A stretch of 64,000 nt of DNA, taken from Mercurialis annua. Taxonomy: Eukaryota > Streptophyta > Magnoliopsida > Malpighiales > Euphorbiaceae. The stretch spans positions 14,448,501-14,512,500 of the forward strand of contig NC_065571.1 of assembly GCF_937616625.2 (NCBI RefSeq). The letters run 5' to 3'. Shown here piece after piece: positions 24,688 through 34,496 of this stretch. A program made the translations under genes and the position numbers. Position 1 is the stretch's first letter. Every line of letters begins with the position of its first letter. The notes beneath the pieces were generated by a model. The model was not told the origin of the DNA. It saw only the letters and a program-made list of their open reading frames with translations, and searched no databases.

Positions 24688-25072
24688 TCTCGAACGAGAA
24701 AGCCAAAAATTGGCCTTGGTCTCGTTCGTGAAAGACCTTTCTCGTTCGATACCCAGCCCCCAGCTTCCACTTTTTTTTCGAACGTGAATGGCTTGTCTCG
24801 TTCGGGACTAGGCAAATTTTGCCTTTGTCCCGTACGAGACAGACTATTCCCGTTCGAGACCCAGCCCTCAGCTTCCATTTTTTTCGAACGTGAATGGCTT
24901 GTCTCGTTCGGGACTAGGCAAATTTTGCCTTTGTCCCGTTCGGGAAAGACTATTCCCGTTCGAGACACAAGGCATTTTTGCCTAGGTTCGAAAGGGTCTC
25001 GAACGGGACAAAAATGAAAACCGAGGAATAAGCCTAATCCCGTTCGGGATTAAATTATTCCCGTTCGGGAAG
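24688..25072. repeat. Internal CGTTCG/CGAACG near-palindrome array
   Basis: About fifteen words of the form TCYCGTTCGRGA or close variants occur in 385 bp, alternating with AAAGAC, GGGAC and CCCAGC words. They are CpG-rich in an AT-rich setting. Confidence 0.8.
24779..24967. repeat. 106-bp tandem repeat in Athila-like spacer
   Basis: CGAACGTGAATGGCTTGTCT starts at 24779 and again at 24885, a period of 106 bp. The second copy is partial. A third partial unit (CCCAGC...CAGCTTCCA) precedes at about 24750. Each unit holds the palindrome AGGCAAATTTTGCCT. Confidence 0.85.
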
Positions 25073-25490
25073 CATCAAAAATTTTGAATAATTTGAATTT
25101 TGAATTTTGAATTAAAGTGTAGTAGATTTCTTGGGACTTGTGTTTCTTTTGAGACTTGTGTTTCTTTTGAAACTTGTGTTTCTTTGAGATTTGTGCTTTG
25201 CAAAAATTTGAAATTTTCACTTGGATTGATGATTTGGCAAATCCGAACCATTCATTAGTGTTTAAATTTCACTTGGATTGAGTACATGGCTTCGATCTAA
25301 ACCGTTAAATCAATTTCAAGTTATTAAATTGAAAGTTTGAATTTAGTGGTGGGAAATCTTGAGATTTGTTATATTTTCCCTATAAATACCTTGCATTTTT
25401 CTTCTTTTTATTTCACACATATTCTTCTTCTAATATTCTTCTTTTCTTATTCTCCAAATTTTTGCTTAGAAACATTCTCATTCCGCAATC

Positions 25491-26836
25491 ATGGTGCGAA
25501 GCAAGAATGCCGAAAATCAACCAATCCGTCGTTCAAGCACGAGAAATCAAGAAGCGGCGAATCCACCCTTACCGGCCGTGGGAAGGGGACGTACTAAATC
25601 AACCGCTCCATCCTCATCTCGGGTTAACACCTCGGCAATATTGACTACTCGCTATAACGCACCTTTCCAAATCCATACGGAGGAGGAAGGTGATTTATAT
25701 TTGAGTATCAAAGAAAGGGAAATGGTAATTCCATTTCAAATCGATTTTGATGATATGGAAAGCCTTGGCATCAAGGATGAGGTGGAGCGCTATTTGGATA
25801 TTTTGGGGTTATCGGCATTATCAAAGGTTAGTCATCACTCTTACGATGAAATTACTCGTGAATTCTTCTCTACTCTCAAACCGGTTAGCGGTTCTCCTAC
25901 ATCTATTTCTTTCCGCATCAACAACACTAGCCATACACTTAGTGTTGAAGATTTGGTGGAAATGTTTGGAATGAGGGGAACGGGGTTGATAGATTGGGAT
26001 CAAAATTTTGATCAAGTGGAGATATGGAGAGAATTGACGGATCGTGATGATTATCGGACAAGGGGATCCAAAATTAATGAAATCAAAGACATAGCTATTG
26101 TGGTGTTGTGAAGTGGTTTGGGCACTCGTTTGGCGGGCGTGGTGAATATACGAAGGTGGCCAAGAGTGATTTTTTAGCTTTGAATGCTATTTTGCATCCG
26201 GAGATAGAAGCCTACCAAGTCAACACGGCGTATCGTCTTTTGAAGCGATTGAGGGAAGTTCCATCCGAATTATCCAAGATTGGCTATGGTTTCATTATTC
26301 GTGCTTTGGCCGAGAAATACAATTGTATGCCTACGGCGTCTACTTTGGCAACTTTTGAGACCATTCTAGCACGGTCTCTTAATATCAACCATTTGGATGT
26401 TGCCGGGTTTGTGAAGAAGGGAAGAGTTATTCCCTATAATAGAAGGGTACGATTGGTGGCACGAACACGACGAGAAGAGGTAGCACGGGAAGAAGAAGGA
26501 GGAGAAGGAAGAAGAGCGGGGAAGGAACCCGCGGGAACTTCTCAAGCCGGAGAAGCGGCTCATGTTTCCGGGTTTGACCAACGGTTTTCTGAGTTGGTTG
26601 AGCAAAACCGGACGGGATGGGAGCAAAACCGGGTTGGTTGGGAAACTAACCAAAAATTACTTGAAGATATCCGACGTGAACAACATGTTGGTCTTGCACA
26701 ACTACAATGGAGGCAAGATCGAATGCGAGCACGACTTAATCGGCAAGAGGATTTTCTTCGGGGTTATTTTAATGCCGCCGGCGGAGAGCGTTATCCATCA
26801 CCGGAACCATCACCGGATCCACCGGCCTTTGACTAG
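25491..26836 (+). pseudogene. Athila ORF1-type protein (PF03078-like), frameshifted
   Basis: ATG at 25491 opens a 206-codon frame ending at 26109-26111. The reading continues in another frame from about 26108 to TAG 26834-26836, with no ATG of its own (it would start at GTG). Together they cover about 448 codons. The N-terminus is basic and Ser/Arg-rich. A conserved-looking core follows (ITREFFSTLKPVSG, ISFRINNTSHTLSVEDLVE, then KWFGHSFGGRGEYTKV). The C-terminus is Arg/Glu-rich and probably coiled. Position after pol and core motifs match the extra ORF of Athila elements. Its function is unknown, and older proposals of an env-like role rest on position. A one-base change near 26100-26111 explains the frame break. 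Confidence 0.7.
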
Positions 26837-28561
26837 AGCGAGATTTGTTTTTCTAAACCCAAACTCTTTTCAATTTTCTATTTTTATTTCTTATTTCTTA
26901 GCTTTGGGGACATAGCTAGAAATAGTGTGAGGAGGGGGGAAGAAAAATTTATTTTTCGTTTGGGTTATTTTTCGGTGATTTATCTTTATTTTCAGTTTTA
27001 GTTTATTTTTATTAGGGTGTTATTTTCTTTTTAGTAGATTGTATTAGGTGTTAAATTAGTTTATTTCAAGGTCTTGTATCGCTTTAAATCTTTGTCTTTT
27101 AAATATGAAAGTGTTAGTTGATTTGGTGTGTATCTTAATTAATTTGTCAATCTTAGATTTCCCCGAATCAATGAATATATGAACGCGATTTCTTAATTTG
27201 ACAATTGATAAGCGATGCTTGCTTAATGACTTAATAATTCGTTGACATAATCCGATGAAATAAGGGTGAATTCAGAATTTAGACTTGTTCAAATCGTTGA
27301 AACATAATTGAATAACTTGATGCGGATTCATGACATGTTGATTGTTTATTTTTATAGTCGTTTTTAAACTTTTGGCATAAGTAGCATAATTTTTGTAGGA
27401 ATTAAGTTTATGGCATAACACTACACACTTTTGAGAGTTTTGAGCTTAATTTTCTTGTTGTGAGTGTTGATTTCATGTTTTATTCCTAGAACTTGCTCGG
27501 TGTCCGTTTAAAGTTACACGATTGAGTTTTCAACAATTAGATGATTATGGCAATTAGGTATACCCTTTCTTTTAGACCACTTAAATAGACTACCCTTATC
27601 CCTTAGATTACACCAATTTGAGCCTTAAACCTTTGTATTGTTTTTACCGTATTTTACCCTTTACCGTTCTATGCTTTACCTCTTTTGTTTACCTTATCGA
27701 CTTTATATATTATTTGTTATGACTATGATAAATATAGGTGATTAATAACTCGAGATTAGTGAAAAGAGAAAGTGAACTACATTGTGCTTAAACGATTAAA
27801 GTTACGCTTTGAAAAAGATTGAAAAAGAAAAAAAAAAGAGATAGAAATTTGCAAGCAAAAAGCTTCAAAAAGAAGAAAAATTCTGAGATTGCAAAAAGCA
27901 ATGAGTAGAGCGTGAATTCAAAAAGAAAAGAAAGTTATAAGTTCACATAAACGAAAAACCGGAGTTAGATCAACCTAGAAGTTAATAGTAGTAATAAATA
28001 GTGTATTAAGTTGATAATTAGCCTTTGTTTAACCTTTTTACCTACCCTTTACCTTAGCCACATTACAACCCAATAAAAGACCATATGATTTTTGTTGATT
28101 ACCGAATCAAGTAGCGGAGTCCGGGACTATGAGCAAGCTTATGGTGAGTATTCATGTTTTCGATTGTGAGCTTTCTTTGTTATATACCCTACTTGTTGAA
28201 ATATTGATGCCATTAGTTTAGTTTTTACTAAATTGTGCTATGATTTGCCTAAGTGAAAAATTGATTATTTTCCATGTCCCGCAAGTGATAGTGAAGCTTG
28301 AAGTGTGATTCAATTTGACCTTGTACTAATGAGTTAGTAACCGTTGTTATATTGAATTATGTCATAGAATTATTATTGTTATTCGATTGCATCATTATTT
28401 AGTTGTCGGTTTTAGAAGGTTGTTTTTCATATTATTCATAGGGTCGGGGATTTCTTTGATTGATTTATTGTTAAGTTATATGCTAATGATTTCTAACATA
28501 TTTTGTAGAGTAAGATTTATTTCTTGCTTGAGGACAAGCAAAGGTTAAGTGTGAGGAGGTT
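26837..28561 (+). other. Athila-like 3' non-coding region with polypurine tract
   Basis: It holds a purine-rich stretch at 27800-27960 and ends with GAGGACAAGCAAAGGTTAAG then GTGTGAGGAGGTT at about 28549-28561, the likely polypurine primer next to the 3' LTR. No further ORF of note. Confidence 0.7.
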
Positions 28562-30116
28562 TGATAGGAGTATTTTACTCCTATATTTAGGGTCGATTTT
28601 ACTCGGTTTTCATCATGTGTAGTATTGTTTTTATACATTATTTGGCGTTTTTACGTTTAATAGTGTTTGTTAGTGTTTCAGTGGAAATTAGGTGAAAAAC
28701 GACTATTTGGGGCAAATTTATGGTGGATTGCGTGTACGAGTAAAAGCGTAGCTTGCGGACGAAGAAATTGAAGATTCACGAACGAGATTGAGAAAAATGG
28801 GTTGTTCCCGTTCGAAACAAAGGTTTCACGAACGGGAACCATGCAGAATAAGCATGAGTCTCGAACGAGAAGGCCTTGTCTCGTTCGGGACTCAAGAAGG
28901 AATCAACATCTCAAAGCTTTCGGATTCAAGTTTTTTCGAACGTGAAAGAGGCACCCGTTCGGGAACCATGTTAAAACTGGGCATGTCACGAACGGGACTA
29001 TGGTTTCCCGAACGGGAAAGAAGAGAATTACACGTGCAGCAGACTTTGAATTGGACTGAAATTCCTCCTCCAATTACAATTACAATTCCTATTACAAATT
29101 GATTTGTAATACGAATTAGAAGACTCCGGAACTTCTCCTACTATATAAAGACCTTGTACTAGACTCAATTTAAGATGTAGAATAATTTAGACTACATTAG
29201 TTTTATTTTCATTCTCTTAAAATAGCGTTTTAGCTTCTATTTCTCAGCAGTTTATAAGTAGTTTATTATTAGTTTCTGCAAAGAACGATTGTGAAGATTT
29301 CAAGTTTAATCTAGACGATCCTTCCGAAATTGACAACTCCGGTATTTATTGTTCTAATTATGTTTAATTCTTCATCTTCTTCTTTGTTTAATTTAAGCTT
29401 AAGCATGTGTAACTAAATCCTTTGTTCGGGGATTGATATGAACACTTAGATTAGTTTTCGAATTGGATTAAGATTTATTAAGTGCGTAAAATTGTGTTTT
29501 AATTACTAAGATTAATGCTTGAATTAATTTGATCACTTAGTTCATGATTTTGTGTTTAATTAACTAATTGAGAGATTGTTAATTAAATAGACATAGGTAA
29601 TTAAAAACTTAGAGGAAAACACCGTGAGAGCGGGTTGGAATTTAGGTAGTCGTTGAGTTTGCTTCATAATTACAATTTAGTTATTTAATTCAGTTTTAAT
29701 ATTGTGAGAGCAAGTTAATAATTGATTAGCTAATTAGGTTGTGATTTTATTTGAATCCTTGAGGCTTGAGAGAGCGGGATTCGGTGCAATAGAATAGCTC
29801 GATTCATAATAAAATCACTAGATAAATTTTGATCCATTCTTCTACTAGTTTACTTGGAATTATCAATTCTTGAGCTTTTTACCATTATTGTTTAAACTTC
29901 AATTTATTTGTTTGATTTCAGATTTTTAATCTAATTACTTGAGTTAATTCACTTTAGATTATAATTAGTTTACACAAATCCATTTATTTTCCTACTAGCC
30001 AATTAAAGAATATTAGAAATTAGTTGTTTAGTTCATTGTTCCTTGTGGGATCGATACTTGGTCTTCCAAGTTATATTACTTGAGCGATATCGTACACTTG
30101 CGATTATTTGCCAACA
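28562..30116 (+). repeat. 3' LTR of Athila-like element
   Basis: Same 1555-bp length as the 5' LTR. By eye they differ at about six bases, including CTCCCG/CACCCG near 17757/28952 and TATTTTG/TAGGTTG near 18539/29734. Confidence 0.95.
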
Positions 30117-30121
30117 CATGT

Positions 30122-31838
30122 ATGAACAGGAAAAGGTAATCTTTTCTGTTTGGCTCTTGGACAAACTTCACAAATGTTAGACAAATCAACATCAGTAATT
30201 GATAAGTCAGACTTAAGCAAATGCATTCTAGATTTAGACAGATGACCTAGTCTGCAATGCCATAGATCTGTTTTATTTGTAGTAATAGCAGAAACAAAAC
30301 TATTATGAACTACTTTGCAATCAATAGTTGCAAGCTGAAGGTAATACAGTCCTTGCAAGACCTTAGCCTGACCAATCTTCATCATAGTTTGGTGATCCTG
30401 TATCAAACATTGATCAGCAAGAAATATCAAACTATAGTTTCTGCAATAGGTCAATTTGCTAACTGAGAGCAAATTGAAACTGAAGGAGGGAACCGGCACT
30501 ACATTGTGAATTATCAATTTTGAAAACAGTTTAACAGATCCAATGTGAGTAATTGGAGCCTTCATCCCATTAGGCAACTGAATAGATAGGTTTGTAACTG
30601 CTTTATAGGTGAAAAATAAATCCATTGAGCATACTATGTGATCAGTAGCTCCAGTATCAACTATATAAGTTTGTGCATTAATCTTTCCAGATTGGATATT
30701 CATAGCAGCAAAAATAGATGGGGAGATAGTCATACCAGATGAATGTTCTGGAGTACATGGAAGAGCAGAACTGTTGTGAGAAGCATTGTTTGAATCATTC
30801 AGCAACAAATATAATTTCTGAATCTGTTCAGCAGAAAGATTAAGTGAGTTCTGTTCAGTAGTTATAAGTGGAGTCTCATTGTTCTGAGTCTACACATTGC
30901 AAGCTGCTCTAGGCCCCTGCTGATTCTGATTCTGATACGAACCATGAAACTGACCCTGAGGTCTAGGTCCATTATATTGTGATTGTGGTTTGTATTGATT
31001 GTTTCCTGAAGAATTATGAAACATGTTGGGATGTTTAGGTGGTGTTTTGAACTTGAAATTGGGAGGGTATCCAACCAATCCGAAACAGGACTCTCTGTCA
31101 TGCCCTTGTTTTCCACAATTAGAACATATGATATAAAGCTTATTCTTCTTTACAGCCATTGCAGCAGCTGTGTCAATTAGACTGAGTTGATGAAGAGATA
31201 AAGCTCTCTGGCTCTCATCTCTAAGTATCATATTATAGGCTTGATCAATATTAGGAAATGGCTTAGTATTAAGGACTTGTGATCTCTGGTTCTGAAATGT
31301 GTCATTCAAACCATTCAGAAACTGAAAAACATAGTCCTTTTGCTGTATATCAACAAATTTCTGGAAACAATCTTGATTGCACCTTCCACAGCTACAATGT
31401 GGCAAGGGTCTATAACATTGAAGCTCCTCCCATATTGCATTCAATTCTGTATAGTAAGCATCAACTGAATTTGTACCTTGAGTAATAGTGCACAATTTGT
31501 GCTGTAACTGACATATTTTTGCATCATCAGGTTGCAAAAATCTTTGACTTAATTTTTCCCAAATCTTTGAGGCATCATCCATGAAAAACACAGTGGAAGC
31601 AATTGATGGAGAAATGGATCGTAATAACCAAGCAATCATCAAATTGTTGCATCTGGTCCAGGCATTAATCTAAGAACCCTTGCTTATTTCTAATTGAAAC
31701 AGCAAGCAGAAAAGATCTTCTCCATGTAGCATAATTTGTGGAATTCAATTCTGGTTGAACAATTACAGAACTATGATTCTCAGTAGGATGAAGATAAAAA
31801 GGAGAAGATGAATCTTCATTTTGTGAAGAAAATGCCAT
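30122..31838 (-). pseudogene. Copia gag, zinc knuckle and protease, decayed
   Basis: The start ATG is at 31836-31838, after the PBS and leader. About 57 codons are open (including TNYATWRRSFLLAV), then a frame break near 31670 joins AWTRCNNLMIAWLL to the next frame. Gag continues to the zinc knuckle CSNCGKQGHDRESC. A TAG at 30890-30892, where Gln is expected, interrupts the linker. Protease has YIVDTGATDHIV, and the pre-integrase domain has LWHCRLGHLS and CEVCPRAKQKR. The Athila-like element cuts the frame at 30117, and it resumes in frame at 17361. Confidence 0.85.
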
Positions 31839-32058
31839 TGCTAGCTCAAGACCTTGAAACTTTAATCAAGAGGAAAAATGGAGTTATAGTTCGAATCAGT
31901 CAACAAAAATTAGTTTCCCAGAATGAGGAAGAGAATCTGAATCAGAATATGTAATTTGACAGAGAAATGATAAGAAATGAGCTAAATCAGGACTGTTTGG
32001 AAGGTGAGAAAGTGAGGGGAAAAAAATGGTTATCAGAAAAGAAACACAGGAATGACTT

Positions 32059-32070
32059 GCTCTGATACCA
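32059..32070 (-). promoter_or_regulatory. Primer binding site of copia element
   Basis: On the minus strand TGGTATCAGAGC lies directly after the 5' LTR. It is complementary to the 3' end of initiator tRNA-Met, the usual copia primer. Confidence 0.9.
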
Positions 32071-32275
32071 TGTTAACAATGATCTGAATGAGAATGAAAT
32101 GAATCTCTAAATCAGATAGATTGAGATTAAGCTCATAAGAGCAGTTTATATACGAAGGCAGAATTCCAACTTAACTACAGTGGAATCTGTCATAGGCTAA
32201 CTAACTCCAACTAACTGATAAAATAACAACTAACTAATTAACTTAGTAGCTAAGCAATCAGCTCTTCTCTTTACA
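32071..32275 (-). repeat. 5' LTR of copia element
   Basis: Plus-strand reading starts TGTTAACAATG and ends TCTCTTTACA, a good TG...CA pair. It adjoins the PBS on one side and duplication GTGCA on the other. Confidence 0.92.
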
Positions 32276-32559
32276 GTGCACTTTGAATCTAATGCCCAAT
32301 TAACGAAGCCCAATTGACGAAATCCAGATCAGTTCCTTCCAAAAAAAACATTGTGATGCTTTATCAACAATTTGCAATTTTCGATTTCATATTGCTATTA
32401 TCGGGAATTATTATCTCATTGATTTGTGCAAGAGGGTTGCAGCTTTTGTTTATTTATTTGCCCTTTAATGTATTCGCATGAAACTATATGCTTGAATTGT
32501 AATTCTTTTTCTAGTGCTCCAATAAAGTCCACATTTCTTCTAAAAAAAGAGAATGACAC

Positions 32560-32712
32560 CACTATAAGAAAAGTGAGTTTTAGTAACGACGAATATTGTT
32601 ATTAAATCTCAAAATATGGCTGTTAAAATAAATTGGTAACGACAATCGTGATTGTGCATTTTGGCGTAATGTTATCAATAGAGTGTTACTAAAACTCACT
32701 TTTCTTGTAGTG
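32560..32712. mobile_element. CACTA-type MITE, 153 bp, split by retroposition
   Basis: Termini are CACTATAAGAAAAGTGAG and CTCACTTTTCTTGTAGTG, with further match TTTTAGTAAC inward. The 3-bp duplication CAC lies at 32557-32559 and 32713-32715. The first seven bases, CACTATA, also occur at 14136-14142 as part of the 18-bp duplication of the retroposed sequence, so that insertion landed in the MITE's left terminus. Confidence 0.8.
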
Positions 32713-32715
32713 CAC

Positions 32716-33173
32716 GTAGCTTAAAGGCGTAAATTTCGAAAAATATTTTATCGATCTTAAAATATTAGTTAGATTTTCAATGAATTTGCCTACCGAAATA
32801 GATTCACAATTCACAACTTTATCATTTACGCATTAAATTAAAAAAATTGACTTTTTATTACTATTTAACCGTTTATTAATAAAATCTCTGATAAAATAAT
32901 TAGTATTTTACAAGACTTTCTCCGAAAAAATAGGGTTACTTTCACTTACTGCTATACATATTGATAATTTATTGGTCCATTTTATCCATGATTAAAATTC
33001 ACATTCAAGATGATTAAACAAAAACTCTGGCTATCTGTCTTTCTTTTAAAAAAAACCTATAAAATTCTAATAAGTTTTCTTTTTTTTTATTCACTTGGAA
33101 GGTTTTTGATTATTCTTGGCCAAAAATCATCTGTCCAATCTTTCATAGATTATGTACTGAATAGTACCATAAA
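32716..33173. other. AT-rich non-coding stretch
   Basis: No domain or boundary recognised. The 77-codon frame at 33010-33243 runs into the neighbouring foldback and is not credible. Confidence 0.5.
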
Positions 33174-33353
33174 GGGAAGTTCTTACCTAAACCCGGTTTA
33201 TGAAAAATTCATGGATCTATCCAATGAGGTGTTAGAGAAATGAAAAGAAATAGAAAATAATGAGAAAAGAGAGAAAAATATATTAGATTTTCTAACACCT
33301 CATTGGATAGGTGCATGGAGAATTCATGAACCGCGATTAAGTAAGAATTTTCC
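33174..33353. mobile_element. Foldback MITE, 180 bp
   Basis: Arms of about 60 bp match in inverted orientation: GGGAAGTTCTTACCT...ATCCAATGAGGTGTTAG against CTAACACCTCATTGGAT...GTAAGAATTTTCC. The flanks carry ATAAA at 33169-33173 and 33354-33358. Superfamily not assigned. Confidence 0.7.
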
Positions 33354-33359
33354 ATAAAA

Positions 33360-34370
33360 CTATATCAATTAAAGTTAAATTCTAAAAGATTATTAAGAGA
33401 GATGTAAAATCTAAATTTACAATGATTGATTTGCCAACCTTAAACTTGCGCCTAAATGCCTAAATAGCAAGGATCCTTTAGGATCCCGGCCTTTAAGCAC
33501 TTATTTTCGTGTAAATTTGTTTCAAAACCGGTTTTATACTTTCTTTGTAATTTATTCTAACAATTTAATCTTTAAGTCTCCAAAATAAAAACCAATCACA
33601 TCCGCTCATTTTTTATACATTTTTTATTATAATTAAAGGAGTGAGAATTTAATATGAGACTCTCAAGTTGAATAACAATGTCTGTACTAATAGGTTAATT
33701 ATATATTGTTGTTAGGGATGAGAAAAAAAACCGGCTTATCAGTAGTAGAAAAGCCACTCACAAGTAGAATTGTGCACCCTCTATGGTCCGAGTCGTGAAT
33801 TTCTTTTGACGAAAAAAATTCTAATTTTGAGCTTTATCATCACCCACCTTCATCCCTGAAGTGATTGTTGGGTTTTCTAGGTTCACAACGCAGCGCAATT
33901 TCAAAAATTTATCTAAAACCCAAACCAAAATCCATATAATTCGAATAAATAGATTAACAACAGAATTAATACTTACTTGTATGTCGAATTCAAACAGCAA
34001 TGTAGGAAGGAAGTAGGTGGTTCACTTTAGTGATATCTGGCCTCGGATCAGAAACGCTCCAAAAGAATGTGTCCTCTACGAGTATCTACACAAACAGACC
34101 TTAGCCAAAACTAGTGCTTGTGTGCTAGCACTATTGCTTCATAAGCAATTTCGAAGAATAATGAATTTTGTGATCATCAAACCCATTCCTTAATGTGTAT
34201 ATATAGTCATACAACAACACTAGGGTTTGAGACAATTTCGTATTTCAATCTCATTGCAACTCTTACAAGTTTATGTTTATCAAAAACTCATTTTTTATAA
34301 TCATCCATATATACTAATTATTATATTTATTATTTTCAAAAAATAATAAATTAAGAAAAACACTTATCCT
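33360..34370. other. Non-coding; possible older LTR or leader sequence
   Basis: No gene seen. The block from 33868 (GTTGGGTTTTCTAGGTTCAC) to about 34250 has the look of a repeat terminus. It may pair with the block at 37480-38340 on the other side of the copia insertion. Confidence 0.35.
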
Positions 34371-34488
34371 TTATTAAAGACTTGATAGTTATCGTTTATT
34401 AACTATTAGTTATCTATTCCAATTGTACTTCTTATCATATAGCTGTACATCTATTAGTATAAATACTGATGTAATATATGTTCTAGAA
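34371..34488 (+). repeat. 5' LTR remnant of deleted copia
   Basis: Matches 37240-37357 almost base for base. The outer dinucleotide is TA instead of TG. Confidence 0.85.
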
Positions 34489-34496
34489 TAAAAAAT

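Larger units (their letters stand above)
24474..25490 (+). other. Non-coding spacer between pol and second ORF
   Basis: It contains the densest CGTTCG-type array (24688-25072) and a 106-bp tandem repeat. AT-rich sequence with repeated CTTGTGTTTCTTTTGA words near 25136-25190 follows, then a pyrimidine-rich stretch with TATAAATA at 25381-25388 just before the second ORF. That TATA may be a second promoter or chance. Confidence 0.6.
17367..30116 (+). mobile_element. Athila-like Ty3/gypsy retrotransposon, 12.75 kb, young
   Basis: Two 1555-bp LTRs differ at only about six bases by eye. A perfect 5-bp duplication CATGT flanks the whole (17362-17366 and 30117-30121). A Tat/Athila-type primer site, a long gag-pol frame, a second ORF typical of Athila, a long 3' non-coding region and a purine tract follow in order. 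It sits inside copia sequence, and copia's reading resumes in frame on both sides. One nonsense codon in pol and one frame break in the second ORF are the only obvious coding lesions. Confidence 0.95.
14576..32275 (-). mobile_element. Ty1/copia retrotransposon, split by the Athila-like element
   Basis: Two 205-bp LTRs (14576-14780 and 32071-32275) bound the element, with a perfect 5-bp duplication GTGCA at 14571-14575 and 32276-32280. On the minus strand the order is 5' LTR, PBS, gag, protease, integrase, RT, RNase H, 3' LTR. The LTRs differ at five positions by eye (about 2.4 %), four of them transitions. The element without its insertion would be about 5 kb. Gag has a frame disruption and the polyprotein has three nonsense codons, so it cannot move on its own. 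Confidence 0.9.
14144..32549 (+). mobile_element. Retroposed (LINE/SINE-like) insertion, split by copia
   Basis: The 18-bp word AGAATGACACCACTATAA occurs at 14126-14143 and again at 32550-32567. The DNA before the second copy ends CTTCTAAAAAAAG, with an AATAAAG signal at about 32521. This is the pattern of a poly(A)-tailed, non-LTR retroposition with a target-site duplication. The inserted sequence itself is 14144-14570 plus 32281-32549, about 700 bp. Everything between is the later copia insertion. I could not identify the retroposed RNA: it may be a 5'-truncated LINE, a SINE or a processed transcript. Confidence 0.6.

Noticed and set aside
24784..25017. 77-codon frame in the Athila-like spacer
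   Set aside because: It is a translation of the 106-bp tandem repeat, with no domain.
24688..25072. CRISPR-like repeat array
   Set aside because: Repeats are short, alternate in orientation, have irregular spacing and lie inside a plant retrotransposon.
26108..26836. Separate gene of 242 codons
   Set aside because: It has no ATG (starts at GTG) and its sequence continues the Athila ORF after a frame break.
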